A stretch of 64,000 nt of DNA from the NCBI GenBank assembly GCA_932294295.1, contig OW028573.1, positions 16,078,155 through 16,142,154 of the forward strand, in the 5' to 3' direction. The notes beneath the pieces are model-generated. The model did no database searches and was not told the DNA's origin. It was given only the letters and a program-made list of their open reading frames with translations. Position 1 is the stretch's first letter; each line of letters opens with the position of its first letter. This document shows positions 35,490-46,083 of the stretch, in pieces. The stretch comes from Alitta virens. Taxonomy: Eukaryota > Annelida > Polychaeta > Phyllodocida > Nereididae. A program made the position numbers and the translations under genes.

Positions 35490-35599
35490 GGGTGTCCCTC
35501 CCTGTTTAGCTCTGTTTAGCACGGATTTTACAGGAGTTAATTGCATTTACTACTTTGTTGTCAGGTGTCATCTATCAAGTGCAATTAGCTGTAAAAGAG

Positions 35600-36284
35600 T
35601 TCGAAGAGGGTTTTTGTTATGATCAGTGTCAGTCCGACCGTCGGGCGGGCGGGTGTAACACTTTTGTTTCCGGAGCAGAACTCTTACACTAATGCACTTA
35701 CCCTAATGAAATTTTAAAAAAACAGTAATACTCTGTATGGCATATATATGTTCGCTATGTTTTACAAAAATTTGGAAAAAATAGAAAATTATTATTTTTT
35801 GTTCGGGAACTAAACTCTAACACTGCTGCAACTACACGCTTAAAACGTTGTCATAATATGTCTAAAATAGTGTAGTGGTGCCCTTTGGGGGTCTCATGGC
35901 CGTAAATACTGCAGAATTTTCAAAATTAGGGCAAAATAGGGAAAATTCCTACTTTTTCAAACCTCCATATAAAAAACACTATTATGTATACCTTACATGA
36001 ATGAAATAGTATCAATAACAAAACATATCTAAATTATAGTATTTTCACTTTTTAAACTTCATTTTGATATTCATTTCATGCTAATTACAAAAAAAAGGAA
36101 AATCAGAAAAAAATGCTAAATAAAAAACATAAATATTTCTGTTTCCAGAGCAGAACTCACACGCTACTGCACCTACATGCGTACAAAACTTAGTAAGAAT
36201 ATGTCTAAAATAGTGTAGAGATACCTTTTTGGGGTTTCATGACCATTTATGACAGGTAATTTTATTTAATAAGGAAAACCTTAC
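35600..36284 (+). repeat. Dispersed repeat R2, left part, interrupted by Gypsy
   Basis: Opens with GAAGAGGGTTTTTGTTATGA. Inside, a sub-unit built on GAGCAGAACTC ... AATATGTCTAAAATAGTGTAG recurs about every 150-350 bp (near 35668, 35810 and 36148), so R2 is itself partly tandem. The Gypsy element enters at CTTAC (36280-36284) and R2-like sequence resumes at 41122 (ATATCTATATTATAGTACTT). Confidence 0.75.
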
Positions 36285-36450
36285 TGTGATGTTTGGCACC
36301 AATTAGTTTGGTTATTATGCACTAGGTGTCATCATGGTAGCTTTTGACTATGACACCCTCTGTAGCAGTTTGTTAATAAACGTTCAGAACTCCAGTACTC
36401 ACGTTGTATGGATATTCTGTCTACGGCAATAATTGGAATAATATACGACA
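36285..36450 (+). repeat. 5' LTR of the Gypsy element
   Basis: 166 bp. Contains AATAAA near its middle (GTTAATAAACG), a polyadenylation signal. Short LTRs of this size occur in several Ty3/Gypsy lineages. Confidence 0.93.
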
Positions 36451-36452
36451 AA

Positions 36453-36470
36453 TGGCGACGAGGATGGGAT
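36453..36470 (+). promoter_or_regulatory. Primer-binding site, tRNA-Ser(GCT)
   Basis: TGGCGACGAGGATGGGAT, two bases after the 5' LTR, is complementary to the 3' end (CCCATCCTCGTCG plus CCA) of animal tRNA-Ser(GCT). All 18 bases match the typical sequence. Confidence 0.88.
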
Positions 36471-36601
36471 GTCAGTCTTAAAAGGAGTTCTCAAGGAACA
36501 TTTTGACATACGTACGGAGGCTGACATCCCAGTGTACGGTCGGTTACTGGACTTGTGAAAGTGAGTGATTTTTGGGAGCAGACGGCGCACGTGGTGTCAA
36601 G

Positions 36602-36862
36602 ATGGCGACCTACGGAAAGGCAGATGAATTCTCAGGGGAAGGCAAATATATATTGAAAGACTTGAACAGTATTTCATTGCAAATGAATTGGAGGAATTAA
36701 CGGTAAACACAGACAGGACGAACGAAGACCAAGTGCAAACAAGGAACAACAGACGGAGAGCTGTATTTATCGGTTCAATTGGAAAGAAAACGTACTCTCT
36801 GCTTCGCAATCTGGTATCCCTGTCGAAGCCCAACCAGAAGTCATATTCACAGTTAGTTGACA
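36602..36862 (+). pseudogene. Gypsy gag remnant
   Basis: Begins ATGGCGACCTACGGAAAG, then reads as the N-terminal part of a Gypsy Gag across at least one frameshift (near 36650); the later frame carries RRAVFIGSIGKKTYSLLRNL, a capsid-like segment. It runs directly into reverse transcriptase at about 36862, so the rest of gag, the nucleocapsid, the protease and the start of pol are deleted. Confidence 0.75.
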
Positions 36863-37516
36863 TTCCTACGCCTGAATTGGTATTCAGCATGATGGCCAAT
36901 GGTCAGAAGTTTTTCAAGATTGACTTGCGATGTGCCTACCAACAGTTGATGTTGGACGATAAGTCACAAGAATTGGTCACGATCAAGACGCAGAAAGGCT
37001 TATATCGCTACATGAGATTGCCTTACGGTATCACTTCAAGTCCGGCAATATGGCAGAGATTCATCGATCAAGTGTTCAATGGCTTACACCAAACTTGCAC
37101 AATTATGGATGATGTACATGTTAGTCACGGGTGGCAATAATGCAGAACATCTACGCAACTTAGAGTTACTGTTGGAGCATTTGAGAAAATACGGATTACG
37201 TGTCAAGAAGGAAAAGTGTGCTTTCATGCAGCCCAGTGTAGTGTACATGGGACGACACATTTCGGCTGATGGTCTTCAAACCACCGAAGATAAGGTGACT
37301 GCAATCAAGGAGGCACGAGAACCTCAAAATGTCTCTGAATTAAGTTCATGGCTTGGAATGGTGAATTTCCAGGCTCCGTTCATCCCACATTTGTCAACGA
37401 TTAGCAAGCCATTAAATGACCTTCTTGGCAAAGGCAAGTGGAAGTGGGACAAACGATGTCAAACGGTCAAAGATGCGATTTCCTCAGAAATTTTATTTAA
37501 CACATTTCCGCACTGA
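36863..37516 (+). pseudogene. Gypsy reverse transcriptase, frameshifted
   Basis: Shows ANGQKFFKIDLRCAYQQL (first catalytic Asp), GLYRYMRLPYGITSSPAIWQ and a catalytic box reading IMDDV. The frame shifts just after that box (about 37120-37140) and resumes with GLRVKKEKCAF, VVYMGRHISADGL and FIPHLSTISKPL, the connection region. The N-terminal fingers are missing. Not functional as it stands. Confidence 0.9.
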
Positions 37517-37539
37517 CAAACCTGTGGACAGGCATGTGA

Positions 37540-37980
37540 CGCTTCACCTTACAGGCTGGGGTGGCTGCGATGATTCTCCAGGAGGATCGACATGGTCACC
37601 ATAGACCTGTAGCATTCGCTTCACGATCGCTAAACAAGCACAAACAAGCCTATGCACAGTTGGACAAGGAAGGACTGGCTGTGATATTTGGATTAAAACA
37701 GCATCACATGTATTTGTATGGACGACCTATCACAATTCTCATGGACAATTCTGGTATTGAACACATAATGGCACCCACTACTCCAGTGCCAACGATAGCT
37801 GAAGCGTATTTCTTCAAAAGACAATGTGTTATCAGATCTATGCGTTGTCAAGGTTGCCGAAACCTGGTTCGGATTTTAGCGCTACATTATGCGCAGTTAG
37901 GATGGCCAAGTGTAGACTTGAGCTTACAACCATTCTTCAATCGAAGAAATGAACTAACCATTGAACCAGAATGTATATAA
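37540..37980 (+). pseudogene. Gypsy RNase H region, decayed
   Basis: After a frame break at 37516 the frame holds VAAMILQEDRHGHHRPVAFA, SRSLNKHKQAYAQLDKEGLA and HHMYLYGRPITILMDNSGI, the RNase H domain of Ty3/Gypsy pol. The stretch after about 37800 no longer matches the domain and probably includes a deletion toward integrase. Confidence 0.85.
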
Positions 37981-38446
37981 TGGGGGACTACGTGTTATTG
38001 TTCCTAGCAAATTTCACAAGTACATGTTGGATGAACTACATGTTGCGCATTCTGGAATTGTACGGATGAAGGAAGTTGCCAGAAGTTTTATCTAGTGGCC
38101 TTAAATTGATGACGACATCGCAAGTGTAGTGCGGCAGTGTAACGACTGTCAACAAGTGAGAAATCTTCCACCTGTTGCTCCACTTATGCCGTGGGTATGG
38201 CCAGGTCCCCCATGGTGTAGGATCCACATAGACTTTGCTGAGAAAGATTGTGTGCATTATTTGGTGTTAACCGATGCATATTTGAAATGGCCGAAGGTCA
38301 TTCTGATGAAGTCTATGACAACCAGTGCTACGATTAGAGAACTTCGTTCTTATTTGCCCAATTTGGATTACCACGTCAGTTGGTCAGTGAAAATGGACCT
38401 CAGTTTAGGTCTGATGAATTTGCTGGGTCTCGGAAACAAAACGGAA
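37981..38446 (+). pseudogene. Gypsy integrase, N-terminal part and start of core
   Basis: Contains the zinc-binding HHCC module (ELHVAHSGI with its His residues, then CNDC), and the first core Asp in IHIDFAEKD. A TAG interrupts the frame near 38094 and the reading frame shifts around 38380. The second catalytic site reads ENGPQF where DNGPQF is usual, a change at the active Asp. The domain is cut at 38447 by the MITE that follows. Confidence 0.85.
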
Positions 38447-38450
38447 TTAA

Positions 38451-39227
38451 AGACAATTGTGGGTATTCAGTTCTACCACTGAGAATGCCATGAAATTTTA
38501 TACACAGTTAAAGCAAGTGTTCTTGTTAAAAATAATGAAAGAAAAATTGGGGGTCACCATAGTTTTAAAAAATTTGTCTGACAAATACCAATTCATGTTA
38601 ATTCAATGAGAAAATTGAAAATATGTTTCCAAGTATAAGAATGGGTTTAAATGCATTTTCACCACTAATATTTTACCACAATTGTGTGAATACTAAGTTA
38701 AGTTATCCCATCATCTTTTAAGAAAAAAAAGAGTATAGGTCACCACCAATATAATGAAGCTGCAGTACATTGAAAGGTTGTCCCATTGCATCTGGCCCCC
38801 TGGTGGTAAAAACGAAATTGATTTGATGGTTAGTTCTTGCATATAAATGATATATGGGACATTTTTACTTTGGTTATAACACTTATTTATATAAATAAAA
38901 CATAAAAGTAGACTATGTGCTAGTTCTGGACCTTAACCCCAAAATAACAGAAAACAGCAGAGGCGACTGGAGCGCCATCTGTGTTTTTGTCCATGCTTGA
39001 AAGTGAAAGATTATACTGAAAAGCTGCAAGACAGTGGCGCAGCCAGGTAAAAATAATTTTAGGGAAAACAACTCAAATCCCCTTCCCCTTCCCCCTGACA
39101 AAAATCCTGGCTACGCCACTGCTGTAAGAAACCATTGCAACGGCGCTTTTAGTAATTCTCAAAAGACGGCGCACTTGTGTTTATGACGATCTACACAGTG
39201 TGGCGCTGATGATAACCACATTTGTCT
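38451..39227. mobile_element. 777-bp TTAA-flanked MITE nested in the Gypsy integrase
   Basis: Ends AGACAATTGTGG and CCACATTTGTCT form imperfect terminal inverted repeats (about 16 bp, two mismatches). TTAA is present on each side (38447-38450, 39228-39231). Integrase reading continues directly across the insert once one TTAA is counted, so this is a clean insertion. No ORF of note. It is assigned to the TTAA group (piggyBac or Kolobok type); the exact superfamily is uncertain because the tips are not the usual CCC. Confidence 0.8.
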
Positions 39228-39937
39228 TTAAACATGTGCGATTGGCTCCTTATCATGCTGCAAGCAATGGGGCTGCTGAAAGATTAGTGCAAACTTTCAA
39301 GCATAGTATGCATGCAAGTGCCTTGGATGATACCAGTGTGGATAGGCAACTTGCAGCATTTTTGCTGACAAATCATACGACATGACATACGACGACTGGC
39401 CGTACGCCGGCTGACATGTTTCTAGGTCGTGAACTACGTACTAGATTAACTCTCGTTCGACCTGATACCGAAGGACGTGAACTCGACAAGCAAGCACAAC
39501 AGAAATCATCACATGATGTTAAATGTCAAGATCAAGAATTTTATGTTGGTGATTCGGTGTATGTGAAAAATTTAGTGCATAAAAAATGGTGGTTAGGTAC
39601 TGTTCAACGTACAGCACCTAAATCATATGTGATTACTTTGCGAAATGGACGCTTATGGAAACGACATGTTGAACATATTCGTGCAGCACATGTGAATGCA
39701 GATTCTGTTGCTGTTCAGTCGGACATGTTGGAACGGCCTGAACGTGTGCAATTTTCTCCACCTATGGCGACTAACAATTCTGCAGAGAGTGAGAGCGAAA
39801 GAGTAGTCACTCAAGTTCCATGGAGTACCAAAAATGTACCAAAAGGTACAAAGAACGTACCACAAGAGACTAAGGGAAGGACTGACGTGTTTCCAGCGAC
39901 CAGTGTGTCCGCAACAACAAACAGACCAACAAGATAA
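39228..39937 (+). pseudogene. Gypsy integrase, end of core and C-terminal domain
   Basis: Picks up with FKHVRLAPYHAASNGAAERL, holding the catalytic Glu in the AAERLVQTFK block. A stop lies near 39381, then the frame resumes with FLGRELRTRL, DSVYVKNLVHKKWWLGTV and RLWKRHVEHIR, the GPY/F-type C-terminal domain. The tail to 39937 is Ser/Thr/Lys-rich and variable, as expected. Confidence 0.88.
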
Positions 39938-40221
39938 CAGCATAAACCGCAAAGACTTATTGAGACAATGTAATGAAGCATGAAGCTAAAACTTGATTTA
40001 TTGATTGGACATTGTCACATTTGTTTGTTTGATTTACGAACACCTATTTGATTTATGGACGAACGTTGCTTGAAACACAAGATTTATTTATTTACGAGCA
40101 CGAACACTGTAGTATTTGATTGAGGTATTGATTAACATTGCTTGAAACCATTGATAGATTTTTTTACGAGCAATTTTTCAAATACGGATGGATTGATTTA
40201 TTGAGATAATAATGCCCTTGA

Positions 40222-40835
40222 GGTCATTAGCCGTGGGGCAGAGGTTTTGTTCCTACACCGATCTTGCGAGATGACGTTGCCTTTGGGGAAAACTGTATGA
40301 TCTGTGATAACACAACTTACATGGCGTCTTCCGCTACATCCCGTGGTTTAACGCTACATATTCCCCTTTTACAGGTTCCTTTATCTGTTCAGCGAGTTTC
40401 GTGGCTCCATTATTCTACGCACAGCCACTTTCTACACCCATTTTGCCCTCCACTGTGTCCCAGCTCTCGCCATTGCCCGAGACGTCCGTATGACGTCATC
40501 AAGGGGATCCCCGTAACGGGGGAAGCCCACAGTCAGCAAGGTTGCTGTTTTTCCACAAGCTGCCTTATTGACCACTTCAAGGCTCCCACCTGCAGATAAG
40601 TCATTCTACATTTCTGTGTTATTGACTCATTCCAACTTAGTTTTGTCCGATACAACTCGTTTTCCTCACTTGCTCGTCCATTCTAGTTCCGCGTGAATCA
40701 AGGACGTAGCCCACAATGCAGCCCGCTGGTGGAGCGATTGCAGCGCCCCTGGTGGGCATCGACAGAATTACCCGGCGAAAGTGCTATGGGCAGAGCTCCG
40801 CACATCCCATGTGCATTCTAGTTTTTATTGTGATA
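40222..40835 (+). repeat. Dispersed 600-bp repeat R4, copy inside Gypsy
   Basis: From GTGGGGCAGAGGTTTTGTT to CATCCCATGTGCATTCTAG. Clearly similar over its length to 53524-54135, with shared phrases CATCCCGTGGTTTAACGC, GCCATTGCCCGAGACGTC and CAATGCAGCCCGCTGGTGG. It lies between integrase and the polypurine tract. The copy at 53.5 kb lacks LTR sequence, so R4 is an independent repeat. Confidence 0.85.
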
Positions 40836-40938
40836 GTAAATATGGGAGCTATATGCAGTAAATCTGTTAAGATATCCTAGTGTTACGGAAGTTTCTTATT
40901 GGTAAAAGGTTTATGGTAGTTCCTTTTATGTTTGTCTT

Positions 40939-40952
40939 AAGGATGAGGGAGA
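40939..40952 (+). promoter_or_regulatory. Polypurine tract of the Gypsy element
   Basis: AAGGATGAGGGAGA, nearly all purine, directly before the 3' LTR at 40953, where plus-strand DNA synthesis is primed. Confidence 0.75.
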
Positions 40953-41116
40953 TGTGATGTTTGGCACCAATTAGTTTGGTTATTATGTACTAGGTTTCAT
41001 TATGGTAGCTTTTGACTATGACGCCCTCTGTAACAGTTTGTTAATAAACGTTCAGAACTCCAGTACTCACGTTGTATGAATATTCTGTCTACGGCAATTA
41101 TTGGAACGATACAACA
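40953..41116 (+). repeat. 3' LTR of the Gypsy element
   Basis: 164 bp, aligned with 36285-36450, with a 2-bp net length change and about ten differences by eye. Ends ACAACA, then the CTTAC duplication. Confidence 0.93.
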
Positions 41117-41121
41117 CTTAC

Positions 41122-41290
41122 ATCAGTCACATTAGGTCAATGATATATCTATATTATAGTACTTTCACTTTTAAGCTTCTTTTTGACATTTGTTTCATCA
41201 TTCTTTTTTTGTTAATAATATTGGAAAATCTGGAAAAAATGCTAAAAATTGTGTTGCTTCCTTTATATTCTTTAGCATCCCATACTTAGC
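41122..41290 (+). repeat. Dispersed repeat R2, right part after Gypsy
   Basis: Phrases ATATCTATATTATAGTACTT, TTCTTTTTGACATTTGTTTC and GAAAATCTGGAAAAAATGC match the section of R2 that follows CTTACATGA at 35990-36090. Confidence 0.65.
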
Positions 41291-41629
41291 AATGACAACC
41301 GTAAATGTTGTACAATTCATGTGCAATTATTAAATATTTGATCATAGCATTGCCATGCTCAACCCATTCAATAGTTTTTGTTTATAATTAGCAATTTTAT
41401 AATAATTAGTTGCATGATGATCTATATTACTTTCACTTGAATCCAATACTTATTATTGTTTTCTTCATATACATCTGTAAAGTGTTCGGTTATAAATACT
41501 AACTTAAATGCCATAGATTTAATGCAAATCAGCAACCCGACAATTCAGTAACTGAAGGGAATATGGCAATTGATAATATATAGTTCCTTCAGTTGCAAGC
41601 TAAATTTAAACAGCGAGCAAAAAATATTT

Positions 41630-42350
41630 GGACCTATAAAGGCATTAAAATGGGTGTGTTGAGTATCATTCTATACGAAATAAACCTTTAAGATTTTGTA
41701 TTTATTTGTATTTAGACTTTATTTATTAAAAGACAAGTAAATAAAAACCTTGAAGGTTCATTTTGTATGAAATTATACCCAACATCTTTATGTGGCATAA
41801 CATTATTGCTGAATTTCATATATATTCCTTAGGATCATTGCCATAGCCCATATATGACTATTTTTGACATATTATAAATGATAATCTTAGTTGTAGATTA
41901 GCTAAGGGAACATGCTATTGTGTTGATATTTCTAGTGAACTCAAAACTCCTTATTGTGCATAAAATCTTTAAAACAGAACAATTAAATGGCAAGAAAAGA
42001 ATAGAGAATACTTTTTATGCTCACTTGGCTTTACTCTGAACATAATGGATTTCTGTTAATACAGGGTTCCTGCAGAAAAATAAGACTACTAATATAGTAA
42101 TATACACCAATATATTTAATTTCATCGTCAAAAAAACAATCCGGGTATTGGCTATTAAGCAATAAATTAAACACAGTTCTTGTGTATTTAAAGAAAGTTT
42201 ATAATTATATTCATTTATATTTACCAAATCGTCTGAATATTACAATGTAGATGTTAATATCCAAGTATATTTGCATCAAAATAGGACAATGTAAGACTTA
42301 GTGAACAAAAGTAAGACTTAATACGGGCCTTAATTTTTACAAAAAAAAAT
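41630..42350 (+). repeat. Dispersed repeat R5, copy 1
   Basis: A long, highly similar segment in the same orientation as 63464-64000 (phrases GGTGTGTTGAGTATCATTC, AACCTTGAAGGTTCA, CCCATATATGACTATTTTTG). Copy 2 has about 55 extra bases after CAGGGTTC(C/T)TGCAG. Noncoding. Confidence 0.85.
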
Positions 42351-42419
42351 TTTCCAGACTTTTTTTTAACCCATGGGAACACGATTATTTTACATTTGAC
42401 AGTTCAAAAAGAGTTTTAG

Positions 42420-42720
42420 CATTGCATAACAGGCTATGTAGGCCAAGTGGCAATTGCTTCGGTTCATCGCACACACTATATAAACACTCAAGAAATAATA
42501 TTTTTGTAAAACAGCCAATATATGTCAGTGTGGCTATCACAAGGCACCACTAGGCCATATAGAGTGTTACTGTATAAAATTTCAGTAGGGTAAGTGGATT
42601 AGTGTAAGAGTTGAGCTCTAGAAACGAAAGTGTGTGTTAAGAGTTCTGCTCTGGAAAATGAAAGCGTAACGCCCGCCCTCCTGCCTGTCGGACGAACACA
42701 TAACAAATTTTAATGATAAC
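42420..42720 (-). repeat. Dispersed repeat R2, inverted copy
   Basis: The reverse complement carries the GGTGCCTTGTGATAG, ACAGTAACACTCTATATGGCC and GAGCAGAACTC phrases of R2. Confidence 0.65.
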
Positions 42721-42754
42721 AGTTTAAATAAATATTAAATAGGTGTTTTTCATA

Positions 42755-42781
42755 TCTATCTATTTATCTATCTATCTATCC
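42755..42781 (+). repeat. (TATC)n microsatellite
   Basis: Several TATC units followed by TATCTTATC/TTTCC variants. Confidence 0.8.
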
Positions 42782-45404
42782 TTTATCTTATCTTTCCTTT
42801 ATTAGATCTTTCCTTTATCCTATCTCATCTTATGAATGATTTAATTGACACTTGTTTCAGTTAAGTTTTTTATTACACCAAGATCCTTAAATCCTTGATT
42901 GTCAACAATTAACACCAATTCTTGTTACGTAAAATTGATAACTACCTGAAAAGTCTAAAATCTATCTCTCCCTAACTGACTGTTTAAATTAAAGACATTC
43001 CATTTAATATGGGCCACCTTACTGTGTAGACTTCGTAGCGACTTCGCTTAGTATGCTTAGACTAAAATTACTCAGTGGCATCTAGAAATCATTCTGCAGC
43101 ATGGAAAATTTTTCACTGGCGTTGAGAATTTCTGTTGCATCGAAATTGTACTTATGGGCCACGGTAGTTCTGCAGAAGGTCATACAAGCAAAAAGCCGAA
43201 TAGTATTGGTAGCCATCTTTGAATAACTAACAAATATTAAAAAAAATGCTGGACTTCTGAGACTCCGGTTCTTCACAATTTCTAATTACAAATGCTTATT
43301 TAATTTGATGTAAACAGGTAAATGCAAATGTTCCGAAAGGAAAATGAAATGTCCGATCAAAAGGTGACTGGTGAATTCTACAAATTTCTTGGCACCGAAT
43401 TTGCGCCGTACCAAATTCACTTGGAATCTATCAAAAGCCCTAGATGAGGCGATTTTCCTTTTAAAACTTTTTGCAGTAGTTTTACTAGTAGTAGTACTAC
43501 GCTGTACAAATTCAACGCCTCTGGCATAAAGGAACGTCACTTGGGGCATTTTACCTCATAACATGGCAGGAAAAATATTTATAAATTAACACGTAATTTG
43601 GCAATAGTGTGCATATGCTGGGATATTTTCATTGAAATGAAGTTATATCAAATACTAAAATATTGCAGTGACGCAATTTAAAGCAATTTGTCAGTGGTTA
43701 CCAACACTGAAACTGTGTTGAGGTATTTCCAATATAGCTTGTCATTTGATGCAACTTCGTTTTTGTTGATAGACGCTTCATATAGCATGGAATATCAATT
43801 TTTGTTGTTTGTTTATATTCGCTATTCCTGCCTAATTATGAGGTTAACCAGACAAATTCTGCGTTTCTCTACCCTGAAGGTGTCATGTTTGTACAGCGTG
43901 TCTATTGCCCAAGTGCAGCTGAGAGGCATTGAAAGTACTTTTTCTAATAAAAGTTAACACCCTTTCTGAAATTTTTTGAAGAGAAATTGTTGTCATCACT
44001 GACTCATCAGTCATGATGACTAACCTGAGGTTATTTTAATCTTTTGTTGTTGGTAAATTCGCCACTGTTGACTAGATGGAGTATTATCTTCTTGTTTCCA
44101 CAAGAAGTTACTGTAACTGTTGACGGCTCCACTTTCGTGAATAATGTATTCAGGGAGGATTATAAAAATTAAAAATGAGGTGCTCACAACGAGGTCATAA
44201 ACATCGTCACTTGAACCCGTTGTGACGTCTATTCTCCCATAATTCTCAGTGCCAAAGTTTCACTGACCAAAAAACAGCGCTGTAATAGTTTTTAAGAAAA
44301 AAAAGTAATAATTGTCACAAACTACCTTCATGTCTGTTCAAAATTAGGACTCGAAAGTCATTAAGAGTAGACAGGGCAGGTCAGTGTATAGACCAGGAGA
44401 GCAAAGCCCAGGAGCCGCCCCTATCCTTTCTTAAGAGATTGCTGAGACGAAGTATAGCGCTCACCTCGTTCCTCGTACAGAAATCCTTTTGGGTATGGTT
44501 GGATAGCTGACTAAAAGTTCTACATTTGAGTACACTTCCAGTTGTGTAGCTCCAATACTTACTCCACAAACGCCGTAGGCATTTTGGAAGCAAGGGAACG
44601 TTGGAAAATGGCCACCGATCACTTGATCAGGGAGCATACAATAAATGAAAAATACATAAATTATTTATTTTTTGTTTTTACTAGAAATTTTGTTGACTGC
44701 ATATTGATAAAGGGATTAGCAGAGAGCACAACCGAAGGTTACACTGTAAAAGGCTGCCTGCGAAGATTTTCAGATATTATGAATAACTGATTGCTTCCTT
44801 GAGCTCATTCTACAAGGTAAAAAATATGGCCGTTGCAACACGTAGACGATCGTGAATGCAAAAGACTATGGCACAGATGTCTGCTGTCGATCTCATGTGT
44901 AAATCTACAATGATTTGAGATGCAAACAGTTAACTTCAAATTGCTGAGTAATATTGGTCAAGAAGGCCTTTATTAAGAAATTGAAGTTTTCACTCAAGGA
45001 AAGATAGGCTCCGACCAGACCTCTGTTCCAGAGCTAGTCAGTGTAGTCATGTGTTGTGACGTCTTTATATTTTGACTGCATAAGTGTTTAGTGGCCAATT
45101 GATCCATCCTCTATAGATTTATTAGATATATATATAGATACTTTATTTTTATGGAATGGTACAAAAATTATTATACAGTAGGAAATTTACTTGTTATAAA
45201 TATAGGTCCATCAGGAAACCACCTGAGCATTAGCTGTAATGGTGGCACCTTCAAGAAAAAGAAAGAAAATTAAATTAAGATTAAACCAAAATAATTATGT
45301 TATTATTATAAGTTATATAACATGGATAGAACTTTTTTACAAAAATTTTATAATACAGAGGATAGATACTCTATCTACCCTAGCCCCAGAATGTGGCTCT
45401 GATA
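42782..45404. other. Spacer; one weak ORF on the minus strand
   Basis: The minus strand at 43217-43082 has an ATG in a good start context (AAAGATGG) and 44 codons beginning MATNTIRLFACMTFC that stop without a clear donor. It could be a first exon, but nothing supports expression. Otherwise no gene is seen. Confidence 0.3.
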
Positions 45405-45680
45405 ATGTCACAGCCACAGTTCAGGCCTATCTAGAATTTGCGAATAATTCAACTGCTGATCCAGCAAATTTCATACTTGCACCATCAAATCCTCATCTTA
45501 AACTGAATTGATTGTCACCAAGATAATAAATTATCCTTACCCGCAGCATCCTTCAAAATCATTTTAACAAGTTCTGAAGCGAGCAAGTTGATCATTGCTG
45601 CCATTTTCGTCAAGTGATGTAAACAAACACTCGTGAAATTGAAAAATTAATCACATAACAAAACGATTAAATAATTTAAA
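45405..45680 (+). repeat. Dispersed repeat R3, copy 1
   Basis: Diverged but collinear with 58855-59125: shared GAAGCGA(G/A)CAAGTTGATCATTG, GCCATTTTCGTCA and TGATGTAAACAAAC. It lies about 400 bp upstream of the ten-exon gene. Confidence 0.7.
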
Positions 45681-45816
45681 AAAAAACATGTTTTTACAGT
45701 ATTGCTAAATATCCTTCCCTGACATAACCATTTATAATCCAATCTAGACAAATTAAAATGTAATGCGGGGACAACTGAATTTTTATTAAAATTTACTAAT
45801 GTATTAATTAGGCCAA

Positions 45817-45829
45817 GGGGGGGGGGGGG
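45817..45829 (+). repeat. Poly-G run
   Basis: 13 consecutive G in AT-rich surroundings. Confidence 0.8.
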
Positions 45830-46083
45830 TTATACTCCCAAAACTGCTTAAATGGCATGATATTCAGTACCCCCATAGTCGAAATAATTTCATTTAACTG
45901 TAAGTGTCATGTGACTCATACATAGTGTTTACTCCTTCTATTCTAAACAAAGCATATCAGTCAACTCACCCTAAAAGCAAAATATAACACTCTACCAACT
46001 TAGATGTCTGTGTGTTAGCAAATTTCAATGATCTCTTTTTTTTTTGCAGGTACATTGTACAGGTTAAGCAAAAACAAGTTAAG

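Larger units (their letters stand above)
36285..41116 (+). mobile_element. Defective Ty3/Gypsy LTR retrotransposon
   Basis: 4832 bp, bounded by LTRs of 166 and 164 bp that begin TGTGATG and end in ACA, with a 5-bp target duplication CTTAC (36280-36284 and 41117-41121). It has a primer-binding site, a polypurine tract, and gag, reverse transcriptase, RNase H and integrase remnants in the Gypsy order. Coding sections are deleted, frameshifted or interrupted by stops, and two other repeats are nested inside. The LTRs differ at about ten positions by eye, so insertion is not recent. Confidence 0.95.
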
